NCBI GenBank assembly: GCA_018401735.1
Contig: JAGYKI010000011.1
Location: 36,941 to 100,940, forward strand
Direction of reading: 5' to 3'
Length of the DNA stretch: 64,000 nucleotides
Source: Schleiferiaceae bacterium
GTDB taxonomy: Bacteria > Bacteroidota > Bacteroidia > Flavobacteriales > Schleiferiaceae
In this document: piece by piece, positions 24,470-33,161 of the stretch
Layout of the letters: every line of letters starts with the position of its first letter
Position numbering within the stretch: position 1 is the stretch's first letter
Program-made: the position numbers and the translations under genes
The notes under the pieces: generated by a model
What the model was told of the DNA's origin: nothing
Seen by the model: only the letters and a program-made list of their open reading frames with translations
Database searches by the model: none

Positions 24470-24507
24470 AAAACCCTTGTTAGTCATTAGATTAACAAGG
24501 GTTTTTT
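24470..24507 (+). terminator. Terminator after tRNA-Leu
   Basis: AAAACCCTTGTTA and TAACAAGGGTTTT form a 13-pair stem around a ten-base loop, followed by T-rich sequence. Confidence 0.88.
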
Positions 24508-24571
24508 GGTTTTTTACCCATACAAAACCTGATCTCGCGGCCTTCCCTCGTCTGCAACCTTTGAGCTTTCC

Positions 24572-24949
24572 CTAAAGCTGCTTTTCAATAAAACCTACAA
24601 TGTCCTTCCCAATGGGTTTGTTATAAAAAGGGAATTCTAATAAATCTTTTTGCTCTAAACCATAAACATCGCTGGCATCTTGCAGGCTAGCGAATGAAGT
24701 GCAGTAAGAGAATTTTATATTATTTATATAGCCTTTGTTTATTAGTGTTTCGGCTAGTTCAAAGCCAGACATCTTGGGCATTTTTATATCGCTAATGATC
24801 AGATTGGGGATATGGCCTTTCTCAATTTCAGTTAAAGCATCGATGGCGCTTTCGAAGTAGCTGACTTCAAGGTTTTCCATTCTTGCCAAAAAAAGCTGGC
24901 AGAGTTTGAGAAGTATGGGTTCATCATCAATAAAAAAGAGCTTGTTCAT
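24572..24949 (-). CDS. Single-domain response regulator (receiver only)
   Basis: A 125-residue stand-alone receiver domain. Acidic pair IDDEP is at 8-9, the phosphoacceptor Asp in NLIISDIKMPKMSGFEL near residue 54, a Thr/Ser in YCTSFAS, and the conserved Lys in YNKPIG near 113. There is no output domain, so it would act by protein contact or in a phosphorelay. It lies three bases after the membrane DHp-like gene and is surely cotranscribed with it. It sits between a tRNA unit and copy 2 of the modular repeat. Confidence 0.9.
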   Translation of the reverse strand: MNKLFFIDDEPILLKLCQLFLARMENLEVSYFESAIDALTEIEKGHIPNLIISDIKMPKMSGFELAETLINKGYINNIKFSYCTSFASLQDASDVYGLEQKDLLEFPFYNKPIGKDIVGFIEKQL

Positions 24950-24952
24950 CGC

Positions 24953-25723
24953 TTAAATTTTAAATTGTTTTAAGGACTCTTTATCGGTTTTTAGAATAAC
25001 CTTTTCGATCAGACCAATTTCTTGGTCAATTATTTCAATTAGCTCTTGGGTTTCCATATCTGGTTTGGGATTGCGAGTCTTAAGCATTTCCGAAACATAC
25101 ACTAATTTGGAGATAGAGTTAATAACATTATGCTCAATTAAACGACTGTGCTTAATGAAAATGTCATACGCTTTTTGGTTCTCCTTAAGTAGTTGTAACT
25201 CTTGCCTTCTTTTATTGCCTTGATAAACAACACCGCTGATAAAAAAGAAAATTAGAGCGATGGAAACTTGTAAAAACATTTCCAAGTTAAAAAGAAAAAT
25301 AGGTGCAATAGAGCATACCGCATAGATAATAATCAACCATTTGTTCCAAGCAAGGCGCTCTAGTTCAAAATTGTAGAGTACCGAAAAGGAAACATAATAT
25401 ATAAGGCCTCTTGTGTCGTTTAAGCTTATTCCAATAATGGCAAACTCAGCCAGGAAGATCATAATGGCTAGGTAGGTCACCCATCTTATAATTCTTGCCT
25501 CCTTGCTAAAGACAATGATAAGCAAAGCAAGAATATTAGGAGGGAGGAGAATACTGGCTAATCGAAGATCTTCCGAAAGGCCTTGCAAAGCAGCAAATAT
25601 TAAGTAAGCGATAATTAATACTAAGGAGATGAGGAATTTAAAGAGAGCTTCTTTTTTTACCGAATCTGCAGCAGGGTTGGTTTCTGTAAGCTCTTGCCAT
25701 TCATGTATAGAAATTTTCGCCAT
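24953..25723 (-). CDS. Membrane protein with histidine-kinase-like dimerisation helix but no ATPase domain
   Basis: 256 residues. About six hydrophobic segments span residues 28-170 (for example FLISLVLIIAYLIFAA, LLPPNILALLIIVF, LQVSIALIFFFISGVVY). Residues about 172-250 are a long amphipathic helical region with SRLIEHNVINSISKLVYVSE, which resembles a kinase H-box (His then hydrophobics), and EIIDQEIGLIEKVIL, like the second DHp helix. The protein stops there, with no N, G1 or G2 boxes of HATPase_c. The Arg/Pro positions usual after the His are Ile/Ser. It is either a degenerate kinase or a phosphotransfer/anchoring partner of the adjacent receiver. I know no named family for it. Confidence 0.7.
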   Translation of the reverse strand: MAKISIHEWQELTETNPAADSVKKEALFKFLISLVLIIAYLIFAALQGLSEDLRLASILLPPNILALLIIVFSKEARIIRWVTYLAIMIFLAEFAIIGISLNDTRGLIYYVSFSVLYNFELERLAWNKWLIIIYAVCSIAPIFLFNLEMFLQVSIALIFFFISGVVYQGNKRRQELQLLKENQKAYDIFIKHSRLIEHNVINSISKLVYVSEMLKTRNPKPDMETQELIEIIDQEIGLIEKVILKTDKESLKQFKI

Positions 25724-25792
25724 TTTGAATCAGGTGGTTAAGGTCTAATTTACAAATTTTAAGACATTAAAATGTCTTTCCTGCGATTACAT

Positions 25793-25979
25793 TAACGTGA
25801 ATTTGATGTGAAATCAGGCCTAAGACCCCTTATAAATAGTGGAATTCAAGCCTATGCATGAAGGATTAGCGGGCTATTGCAAGAAGCAGAGGCGCGGAAA
25901 GCTGCTTTTTAGAAGGGCATAAATGGATTTTCCTTTTATCGAAAATCTGAGGCTATAATTTATAGTCGAACTCACGTTA
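25793..25979 (+). repeat. Modular inverted-repeat element, copy 2 (modules A-B-D)
   Basis: 187 bases. Left end TAACGTGAATTTGATGTG..., right end ...TATAGTCGAACTCACGTTA as in copy 1. Module B is kept (GCGGGCTATTGCAAGAAGCA, then GGCGCGGAAAG) but module C is absent: the sequence goes straight from GGATTTTCC to the TTTTAT-GAAAATCTGAGG join. It lies upstream of the DHp-like gene and downstream of the repeat-protein gene. Confidence 0.88.
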
Positions 25980-26008
25980 AATTAGCCCACTTGCATGAGA
26001 AAGAACTT

Positions 26009-29000
26009 TTAGCGTATTAAAGTTACCGTACCAGTTTTCTCTTCCGTATAGCCACGTTTAAGATCGGCCCATTCGTATAGTATTCGGTAAAAATAGGCTC
26101 CCGCTGGCGAGGCCGTGCCATTATGATTTCCATCCCAGTGCTGGTCTTTCTCTCTCGAAAAGAAAACGGATTCACCCCAACGATTAAAGATTTCGATGGA
26201 ATAGGCTCCTACTTCGCAATCGCCCGTGGCGCCGAATACTTCATTTTTCCCATCTCCATTAGGGCTAAAAGCATTAGGAACAAATAAGGGGCAAAAACAA
26301 AGCTTCGTTTCTAACTGAAAGTATAAAGGATAGGCTTCGCAATAATCTTCGAAAAGGAGAGTGAATTCGCCATCGCCATAAAAATAGCGTTCATTTAAAG
26401 CGCTGCCGTCTTCCCAATAGATACTGTAATTGTTAAAGTTGAAATCACTGCTATCAATGATCTCACTAATGCTAACCAGGAGCGAGTCATCTTCACAAAA
26501 GAGAAAACTTTGATCGCTAAAGCTGGGAATGGGTTTAATGAATATTTCAATTGTATCTCGATAAGTGCCACAGGCATTTGTGCTAGTAGCAATATAAACT
26601 CCTGCTTTACTAACATTGCGCCGCGGACCAACAAAGCCATCGTTCCAAACCACTTCGTGCTTAGTAACACCAGCGTCTAAAAGTAGGCTATCTCCTGCGC
26701 AAATAGTCTGATTTTCGCCCAAGTCCATGTTTAAGGGATGGTGTCCATCAATTGTAATGCTGTCGCTAAAAGTGTAGCCGCAGAAGTCTGTAGTGGTTAA
26801 AGTATAAGTCCCAGATTGACTAACCGTTATACTATCGCTAGTGGCGCCAGTGCTCCAGAGGTAGGAAACCGCATCTACGGCAGTGCCAATGCTGATACTG
26901 CTGCTGTTGGCACATATACTAGTGTCTGCTCCCAAATCGAAGGGCAGAGGGCTGCTCCAAACACTTACTGCGATCGTATCCTTAAAGTTACCACAGGAAT
27001 TGCTGATTATAGCCAAATAATTTCCAGCCCGGTCGACTTCCAAACGAAAGTCTCTACTGCCATCGCTCCATAAAGTAGACATATTAGGATAACCTGTGTT
27101 TAACTCAATAGTATCGCCCAGGCAAATCAGCGTATCATTTTGTAAAAAGGGCAGTTGAGGGGGCGATTCTACTTGGGCAATAATGGTGTCGCTAGCCGTG
27201 CCACAGGGATTGGTGATAGTTAGCCAATATGTTCCAGGTGTATTGATGCTAAGGGTTTGAGTGGTATCGCCTGTGCTCCATAAATAGCTGCTACCCGGAT
27301 TTTGGGCGCTCAGGGTTAAGGTGTTATTATCACAATATTGTACGAAATCACCCAGTATAATTTGGGGTGGACCAGTAACCAATACATTAATAGTGTCTCG
27401 TAAAATTCCACAGGCGTTTTGCACTTCTACAAAATAAGTACCTGTGCCCGATGTAGTGAATTGCTGCCCAGTACTGCCGTCTTGCCATAAATAGGTCGCA
27501 TTAGAATGACTACCTGCATCGAGTGTTAAATTGCCGGAGCAAAAAATAGTATCATTTCCCAGATTCAAAGTTTGTAGTGGTAGGTCTTCGCTTATATTTA
27601 TACTATCAATAATCGTATCGCAGGCATTGCGAATACTCACCCAATAAATCCCACCCGTGTTAAGGTTTATAGCACTCGTGGTAGATCCGTTCGACCAGAG
27701 ATAACTGCTAGCCTGGGCCTGACTCACATCTAAGTTTATGCTGCTGCCACTGCAGATGGTCGTATCAGATAAGCGCTTTTCGGGGAAAAGGGTTACTTGC
27801 ACGTTAATGGTATCCGCAAAGGCGCCACAACTATTATAAATAGTGGCAATATATTGACCCGAATTAGTGATGGTTCTTTGCCAGAGATGACTGCCATCGG
27901 ACCAGTTAATACTGTCCGCCACAAAAATACTAAGGTCAATAATTTTGGCTCCACCCGCGCAGAAGGTGGTGTCCGGTCCTAGATCGTAAACAATACTTTG
28001 TACCTCATCAACAACTACCGTATCAATCAAAGTGTCACAAGCATTGCGAATACTTACCCAATAAGTTCCCGCGCCATTTACAGTGCGGGTACTCGTGGTA
28101 GATCCGTTATCCCACAAGTAAGTACTAGCTTGGACCTGACTGGCGTTTAATTGGAAGCTTGTGCCCGTGCACATGGTAGTGTCATTTAAAATCGGGATAG
28201 GTTTTAAAGTTTGAGAAATTGTTATCGTATCGCTATAGCTTCCGCAGATGTTGCTTAGCGTGGCAATATAGGTTCCGGGATTACTCAGATTTCGACTGAA
28301 GGAAGTGGAACCATTAGACCAAAAAACTGCATCAGCATTTAAATTGGCTAGGTCAACAAATTTTCCGTCACCCTCGCAAATGGTGGTATCTGCTCCCAAG
28401 CTAAAGACAATGGGCTGAGCTACATTTAGTTGTGCGGAGTCAATTAAGGTGTCGCAATTATTAAAAATACTTACCGAATAAATTCCTGCGCTGCTCGCCC
28501 AAATTCCTGCACTCGTATCACCTGTGTTCCATAAATAATGTAAAGCCCCTACTTGGGAGGCATCGAAAAATGCACTATCGCCGGCGCAAACATCTTGGTT
28601 TGTTAGTGAAGTATTTAAACTTGGGGTAGCAGTAATTTCTAATGTGTCTCTTTCAATTCCACATGCACTAAAAAGAGTAAGACTATAGGTTCCGGTAGAG
28701 CTAAGGTTGCGAATTGGGTTCCGCGAGCCATTATTCCAAATTATGCTATCCGCGCCCAAGGTAGAAAGGTTAATTCGAATTCTTTCGCCTGGACAAAGAG
28801 TGGTGTCGGGTCCCAAACTGAAGTTAAGCGATGAAACACTTTTTACATAAACAGAGTCGTAAATCGTATCGCAGAAATTAAAAGCCATAACACTATGATA
28901 GCCGCTGCTATTCAAAATAGTGTTTTGGGTAGTGTCACCATTATCCCAAAGCCAATCCGTAAAAGGGCGATTTATGGCACTGGCCTGCACGCTAGATCCA

Positions 29001-30598
29001 GGGTTGGAGCAAAGCAGTAAAGTATCTTGAGCAATTCCTAGTGGAGGTGCAACCAATTGTAAATCAACTGTATCGCTAGAAACGCCGCAGGCGTTACTAA
29101 CCTGTACCCAATACTGTCCGCTGCTATTTGCATTTATGCTTAAAGTCTGACTTTGCCCGTTAGACCACAGAATGTTATCGTTTAAAGAAGCGCCTTGTAA
29201 TTGCAGGGTATAAGTGTTTAAGCAGGAACTTACATTATCGGGTCCAAGGCTTACACTCAAACTAGAATCGGCCAGAATTACGAAGTGAAAGGTATCCGTA
29301 AAACAGGAATTGCTTAGTCTTAACCAGTGGTTGCCCACACTACTGTAGATGGCGTTTTGACTGATATCCCCGTTGCTCCACAGATAGCTTGTGCCAGCAC
29401 CAGCATTCCCGGCATTAAAACTTAGCGAGCTACCGGGGCAAAGATGACTGCTGTCTGCCAGCGGATTTACAAAGTTGGGAGTGAAGCCTACTGTAATACT
29501 GTCGTAGTAAAACTGACAACCATTGTCCAATCTTAGCCAATAGGTTCCCGCGCTATTAATGTTTAGGCTTGCGCCTGATGAGCCATCACTCCAGAGGCGA
29601 GTAAAACCAGAGCTGTTGTCAGTCAAGCTTAGACTTTGGCCCGTGCATAGTGTCGTGTCGGCTCCAAGAGTTGGATTAGGAATAGGAACCCCTTTTATAT
29701 AAATACTATCACGAATTACGCAGCCATCGGTAATTTGCAGCCAATAAAGTCCTGGCGTATTTACAGAAATACTCGTGCTGCTTGCGCCGGTGCTCCATAA
29801 ATAGCTACCGCTTAAATTACTGTTCAAATTTAGGCTAGAGCCACTACAAAGGCTGAGAGTATCGGAACTGAAAATTTGATTGCTATTGACAAAGTTTAGC
29901 GAAACAGTATCTCTGAAAACGCCACAGGCATTAGTTACTTCTACCCAATAAGTACCGCTACTGTTAACGCTTAAGCTATTACCAGTACTTCCATCGCTCC
30001 AAAGTCGTGTGCCATTAGCTATGCCGCTACTGAGATTTACATTGGTGCCTAAGCAAACAATTCGATTTGGCCCTAAACTAAAATTTGCAGGGCTATCGTA
30101 GTTAATAGTAATGGTATCAGTAAAAACGCCGCAAGCATTCGCAGCCCTAAGCCAATAAGTGCCCGCGCTATTCACATTGATAGTATTTGAGGTAGAGCCA
30201 GTACTCCAGAGATAAGTCGTGCCGGTTTGAAAAGGAATATTAAGATTTAGGGTGCTGCCCGCACAAAGAGTTTGATTGGGACCAAGATTGAAAAAAAGAG
30301 GAGTAGCGGTAAGGATATCAATGGTGTCAGAGGCGCTTCCGCAAGAATTTGTAACTACTACCCAGTAGCTGCCAGTACTAGTAACCGTGATGCTTGGGCT
30401 AGTAGATCCGGTGCTCCATAGATAGGTAGAGTTTGGATTAAATGCACTTAAAGTTAGAGTGTTGCCTGAGCAAAAATTGATGTTGCTTCCTAAATTTACT
30501 TGTGGGGCACAGGGATTCTGAGCCTTTACTAACAGCGCAGTAAGGCCCATAAAAACCAAAATCAAAAGTGTTCTTACCTTGTTTAAATCCAAATCCAA
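26009..30598 (-). CDS. Giant secreted repeat protein with T9SS type B (CHU/gliding-type) C-terminal domain
   Basis: 1529 residues. A signal peptide (residues about 8-26, ending LLVKA-Q) is followed by 20 tandem repeats of about 66-75 residues. The consensus is LGxDTTLCxG, YLWSTGSTS, SGTYWVxVxNxCG, DTIxV, with one Cys early and one late in nearly every repeat, which suggests an internal disulphide. This is an Ig/PKD-like beta-sandwich stalk. The last 100 residues (FVPNAFSPNGDGKNEVFGA, YSIEIFNRWGESVFFS, YFYRILYEW) are the CHU_C domain used for type IX secretion and cell-surface attachment. The likely role is adhesin or surface fibre (inference). Repeats 9-14 show a two-repeat superperiod. Confidence 0.93.
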   Translation of the reverse strand: MDLDLNKVRTLLILVFMGLTALLVKAQNPCAPQVNLGSNINFCSGNTLTLSAFNPNSTYLWSTGSTSPSITVTSTGSYWVVVTNSCGSASDTIDILTATPLFFNLGPNQTLCAGSTLNLNIPFQTGTTYLWSTGSTSNTINVNSAGTYWLRAANACGVFTDTITINYDSPANFSLGPNRIVCLGTNVNLSSGIANGTRLWSDGSTGNSLSVNSSGTYWVEVTNACGVFRDTVSLNFVNSNQIFSSDTLSLCSGSSLNLNSNLSGSYLWSTGASSTSISVNTPGLYWLQITDGCVIRDSIYIKGVPIPNPTLGADTTLCTGQSLSLTDNSSGFTRLWSDGSSGASLNINSAGTYWLRLDNGCQFYYDSITVGFTPNFVNPLADSSHLCPGSSLSFNAGNAGAGTSYLWSNGDISQNAIYSSVGNHWLRLSNSCFTDTFHFVILADSSLSVSLGPDNVSSCLNTYTLQLQGASLNDNILWSNGQSQTLSINANSSGQYWVQVSNACGVSSDTVDLQLVAPPLGIAQDTLLLCSNPGSSVQASAINRPFTDWLWDNGDTTQNTILNSSGYHSVMAFNFCDTIYDSVYVKSVSSLNFSLGPDTTLCPGERIRINLSTLGADSIIWNNGSRNPIRNLSSTGTYSLTLFSACGIERDTLEITATPSLNTSLTNQDVCAGDSAFFDASQVGALHYLWNTGDTSAGIWASSAGIYSVSIFNNCDTLIDSAQLNVAQPIVFSLGADTTICEGDGKFVDLANLNADAVFWSNGSTSFSRNLSNPGTYIATLSNICGSYSDTITISQTLKPIPILNDTTMCTGTSFQLNASQVQASTYLWDNGSTTSTRTVNGAGTYWVSIRNACDTLIDTVVVDEVQSIVYDLGPDTTFCAGGAKIIDLSIFVADSINWSDGSHLWQRTITNSGQYIATIYNSCGAFADTINVQVTLFPEKRLSDTTICSGSSINLDVSQAQASSYLWSNGSTTSAINLNTGGIYWVSIRNACDTIIDSINISEDLPLQTLNLGNDTIFCSGNLTLDAGSHSNATYLWQDGSTGQQFTTSGTGTYFVEVQNACGILRDTINVLVTGPPQIILGDFVQYCDNNTLTLSAQNPGSSYLWSTGDTTQTLSINTPGTYWLTITNPCGTASDTIIAQVESPPQLPFLQNDTLICLGDTIELNTGYPNMSTLWSDGSRDFRLEVDRAGNYLAIISNSCGNFKDTIAVSVWSSPLPFDLGADTSICANSSSISIGTAVDAVSYLWSTGATSDSITVSQSGTYTLTTTDFCGYTFSDSITIDGHHPLNMDLGENQTICAGDSLLLDAGVTKHEVVWNDGFVGPRRNVSKAGVYIATSTNACGTYRDTIEIFIKPIPSFSDQSFLFCEDDSLLVSISEIIDSSDFNFNNYSIYWEDGSALNERYFYGDGEFTLLFEDYCEAYPLYFQLETKLCFCPLFVPNAFSPNGDGKNEVFGATGDCEVGAYSIEIFNRWGESVFFSREKDQHWDGNHNGTASPAGAYFYRILYEWADLKRGYTEEKTGTVTLIR

Positions 30599-31144
30599 AT
30601 CCCTGCTCTAAAGGTAAAGGCTTCTTTCTGATTTTAACTTTTTCTAAGCAAATTTTTTCTTGCAATTTATTTTTTAAAATATTATTAATCAATTAGTTAG
30701 TGGTAGTAAATTAGAAGACTTTAAGTTTTATGGATGAAATATTGATAGTCTAATTATCTGACAAAAAAACAACTATCCTTAGGTTGTTCTGATTAATAGC
30801 AAAGTCTTTTAAACCAGTAAATGATATTATTAATGAGGTCATTGTGAAAAGCTTTGCTCAAAAAATACCATATTATGACCAAAGGTTTTGGCTCAATCCC
30901 ACTTTTGATTATTATCTGGCCGTTTTTTAGCTGCTACCTTTCAGTAAAGCTATCCAAAGCCAATAAGGGTTTATCTAATATGAGAGCGATTAATCAGTTG
31001 TATTTCAATATTTAACCCTCTTATTATGGGATGAGTTCACTTCTTTGGGAGGGGGCTTTTTGGTGCCAGAAACTGATTGTGCAGTGGCTACTGAATAGCA
31101 TCGCGAGTTTGAGAAAATTTTAACAAAAGGATACAGACACTTAA
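30599..31144. other. Gene-free A/T-rich stretch upstream of the giant repeat protein
   Basis: No recognisable gene on either strand and no strong promoter box on the minus strand. The longest reading frame I traced is 46 codons (30875-31015, plus strand, one hydrophobic segment) with no homology I recognise. It may hold the leader and regulatory region of the repeat-protein gene or a decayed gene. Confidence 0.5.
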
Positions 31145-31301
31145 TAAAGGTGAATTCGACGTAAAATCAGGCCTCAGACCCCTTGTAAAAAGTGAAAATA
31201 CTTCATCTAGTTCATTTGCTGTGGCCCGATACAGCTGCACGATCTAAACTTGTCTTTTTATTGAAAATCTGAGGCTATGATTTATAGTCGAACTCACGTT
31301 A
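31145..31301 (+). repeat. Modular inverted-repeat element, copy 3 (modules A-C-D)
   Basis: 157 bases. Ends match copy 1 (GTGAATTCGACGTAAAATCA at the left, TATAGTCGAACTCACGTTA at the right). Module B is missing, with the join CCTTGTAAAAAGTGAAAATA. Module C is kept, with GCTGTGG-CCCG-ATACAGC still largely able to pair through a G-T pair. TTAATAAA occurs on both outer edges (31141-31148 and 31299-31306) but overlaps the ends, so it is not a clean target duplication. Confidence 0.88.
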
Positions 31302-31369
31302 ATAAACTTAGCCCTTTTAGTTCTGAGAATATTTCTAGTGGCATTGAGAATAAAATCGTCGTCGAAAGC

Positions 31370-31921
31370 TCAATTTTGTTTGGCGACTAAAATTCGGTCC
31401 AGCATAATATCATGCTTCTCTTTTGGCAGATCTGTCAAAACTTGAAAAGGATAGGCTAAGGCTATTTTTAAAGCTTCTTTTTGATTTTGCAGGAAGCGAT
31501 CGTAATAGCCTCCGCCATAGCCCAAGCGCGCGCCTAATGCAGTGAAGGCCAGACCTGGACAGATAATAAGATCGTAAGGACCTAGATATTCGGCTCCATT
31601 TTTTGGCCAACGGCAATTAAGGGAACCATATTCCATCTCGGCACCAGCCTCTAATAAACGATGGCGCAATTGTCCCCGTTTTAGTGTTTCGGGCACTACA
31701 ACGGTCATCTCATTTTGCCAACAGTATTCAATAATTTTTTGAGTGTTTACTTCCCCCTCGAGGCTGAGGTAAATATGCACTCGTTTAGGGTTTTGCGCCT
31801 TAATTATTTGGCAACATTGCTCGTAAAGATTTTGATCGAAGCCTAAACGCGCCTGACTATCCAGTTTAGCTCTTTGTTTTAGCACTTGCTGACGCAGCCT
31901 TTTTTTATCTAAATCAGACAT
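31370..31921 (-). CDS. 5-formyltetrahydrofolate cyclo-ligase
   Basis: It converts 5-formyl-THF to methenyl-THF with ATP. The signature ARLGYGGGYYDRFLQ is near residues 133-147, preceded by PYDLIICPGLAFTALG. The N-terminal KKRLRQQVLKQRAKL helix is typical, and 183 residues is normal. Its ATG abuts the stop of the waaA gene on the minus strand, forming a pair with it. It complements thyA and folK elsewhere in the window as folate functions, without a shared operon. Confidence 0.92.
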   Translation of the reverse strand: MSDLDKKRLRQQVLKQRAKLDSQARLGFDQNLYEQCCQIIKAQNPKRVHIYLSLEGEVNTQKIIEYCWQNEMTVVVPETLKRGQLRHRLLEAGAEMEYGSLNCRWPKNGAEYLGPYDLIICPGLAFTALGARLGYGGGYYDRFLQNQKEALKIALAYPFQVLTDLPKEKHDIMLDRILVAKQN

Positions 31922-33160
31922 CTAAGGAGTTTCGAGTAATTTCAGGGCTACTGCACATATTTTATCAGCTGCTCCTGTTTTAGTGGGTAAATATCTTTCT
32001 ATTTTTCCGCGCAATTCCTTTCTATAGCCCTGCTCTTGCAGCTTCCGCAAGATGCCTAAAAGTTCTGTTTCGCTTTCAATTTGAAAGCCAAAACCGCCAC
32101 TAATAAATTCCGAAACTTCCTGGAATTTATGGTGTTTTGGACCAAAAAATACGGGTATTTTATAAGCTACCGCTTCCACGGTACTGTGTAGGCCGGTGCC
32201 ATAACCCCCGCCAATAAATGCAGCCTGAGCGTAGCGATAGAGTTTTTTTAAATGGCCAATATTGTTGATGATTAAAATGGGCTTATGATTGTTCCATTTC
32301 TCATCGCTAAAGAGATTAAAACCATGCCCAGCGAATTTCTTAGTGATTCGCTGGATATTAGCTTCACTAACGTCATGCGGTGCAAGAATAATTTTTATTT
32401 TGGGAAAGGAATTTAAAATTTCCTGAATAAAAGCCTCCTCTGGAGGCCAAGCGCTGCCGAAAATTAAGCAAAAACGATCCTCTAAAAAGCTCCCTACTTT
32501 TTCTTGAACGTATTCCTCTCTGGCATTGGCTATAGCCTGGTCAAAACGACTATCACCACATATTTCTACCTTAGTAATATTATGCGCTTTTAGAAGATTT
32601 TGTGAGGCAATATTTTGCACCATAATTTTGTCGATCGAATTTAAAACCGGCAGGAAAAAGTTTTTAGCAATAGGCTGGAAATAAATTTGATTAGAGCGAA
32701 AAACGGCAGGCGCAAGAATAAGCGGTAGCTTTTCCTTGTTTAGCGCCTTAAAAAGGTTAATCCAAATTTCATATTTTATGAAAATGCTGAGCTCGGGTTT
32801 GATAATCTTTATGAGATCACCTGCATTACGTGGGCTATCTAAGGGGAGGTAAATGATGTGTTCCGCCAAATCTCGCTGCTTGAAATTTAAGTAGCCGCTT
32901 GGCGAAAAAAAGCTGATAACGATATGATGATGAGGTAGTTCCTTACGCAGTTTTTTTAGAATAGGTACACCTTGTTCCATCTCGCCTAAACTGGCTGCGT
33001 GAAGCCAAATTTTTGCTTTGGGATCTTTTTTAATTGACAGATATTGAGCCCGCCAATCTTTTCTGCCACCTATGAATTCCTGCGCTTTGGCGGAAAACAA
33101 ACTTGCAATCCGAATGCCTAAGCCATAAGCTTGAATGCCAAAGTTGTAGAGATTTTGCAA
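31922..33160 (-). CDS. waaA: 3-deoxy-D-manno-octulosonic acid (Kdo) transferase
   Basis: It adds Kdo to lipid A precursors on the inner face of the inner membrane. The N-terminal Glycos_transf_N domain has IWLHAASLGEMEQGVPILK, with catalytic Glu in LGEMEQG, and the Kdo-binding HIVISFFSPSGYLNFKQ. The C-terminal half has LIFGSAWPPEEAFIQ, AAFIGGGYGTGLHSTVEAV and FFGPKHHKFQE. 412 residues. The N-terminal hydrophobic stretch is weak (YNFGIQAYGLGIRIASLF). It is one base downstream of the outer-membrane protein gene and directly before the cyclo-ligase. Confidence 0.93.
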   Translation of the reverse strand: MQNLYNFGIQAYGLGIRIASLFSAKAQEFIGGRKDWRAQYLSIKKDPKAKIWLHAASLGEMEQGVPILKKLRKELPHHHIVISFFSPSGYLNFKQRDLAEHIIYLPLDSPRNAGDLIKIIKPELSIFIKYEIWINLFKALNKEKLPLILAPAVFRSNQIYFQPIAKNFFLPVLNSIDKIMVQNIASQNLLKAHNITKVEICGDSRFDQAIANAREEYVQEKVGSFLEDRFCLIFGSAWPPEEAFIQEILNSFPKIKIILAPHDVSEANIQRITKKFAGHGFNLFSDEKWNNHKPILIINNIGHLKKLYRYAQAAFIGGGYGTGLHSTVEAVAYKIPVFFGPKHHKFQEVSEFISGGFGFQIESETELLGILRKLQEQGYRKELRGKIERYLPTKTGAADKICAVALKLLETP

Positions 33161-33161
33161 C

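Noticed and set aside
26009..30598. Repeated DNA every about 210 bases, a possible CRISPR or satellite
   Set aside because: The repeats are in frame coding units of 66-75 residues with diverged DNA; no constant short repeat with unique spacers.
30875..31015. 46-codon frame with one hydrophobic segment upstream of the giant repeat-protein gene
   Set aside because: No homology I recognise and no promoter box or start signal in front; chance frame length for A/T-rich DNA.
31141..31306. TTAATAAA on both sides of copy 3 as a target-site duplication
   Set aside because: The words overlap the element ends themselves, and copies 1 and 2 show no duplication, so it is likely chance in A/T-rich DNA.
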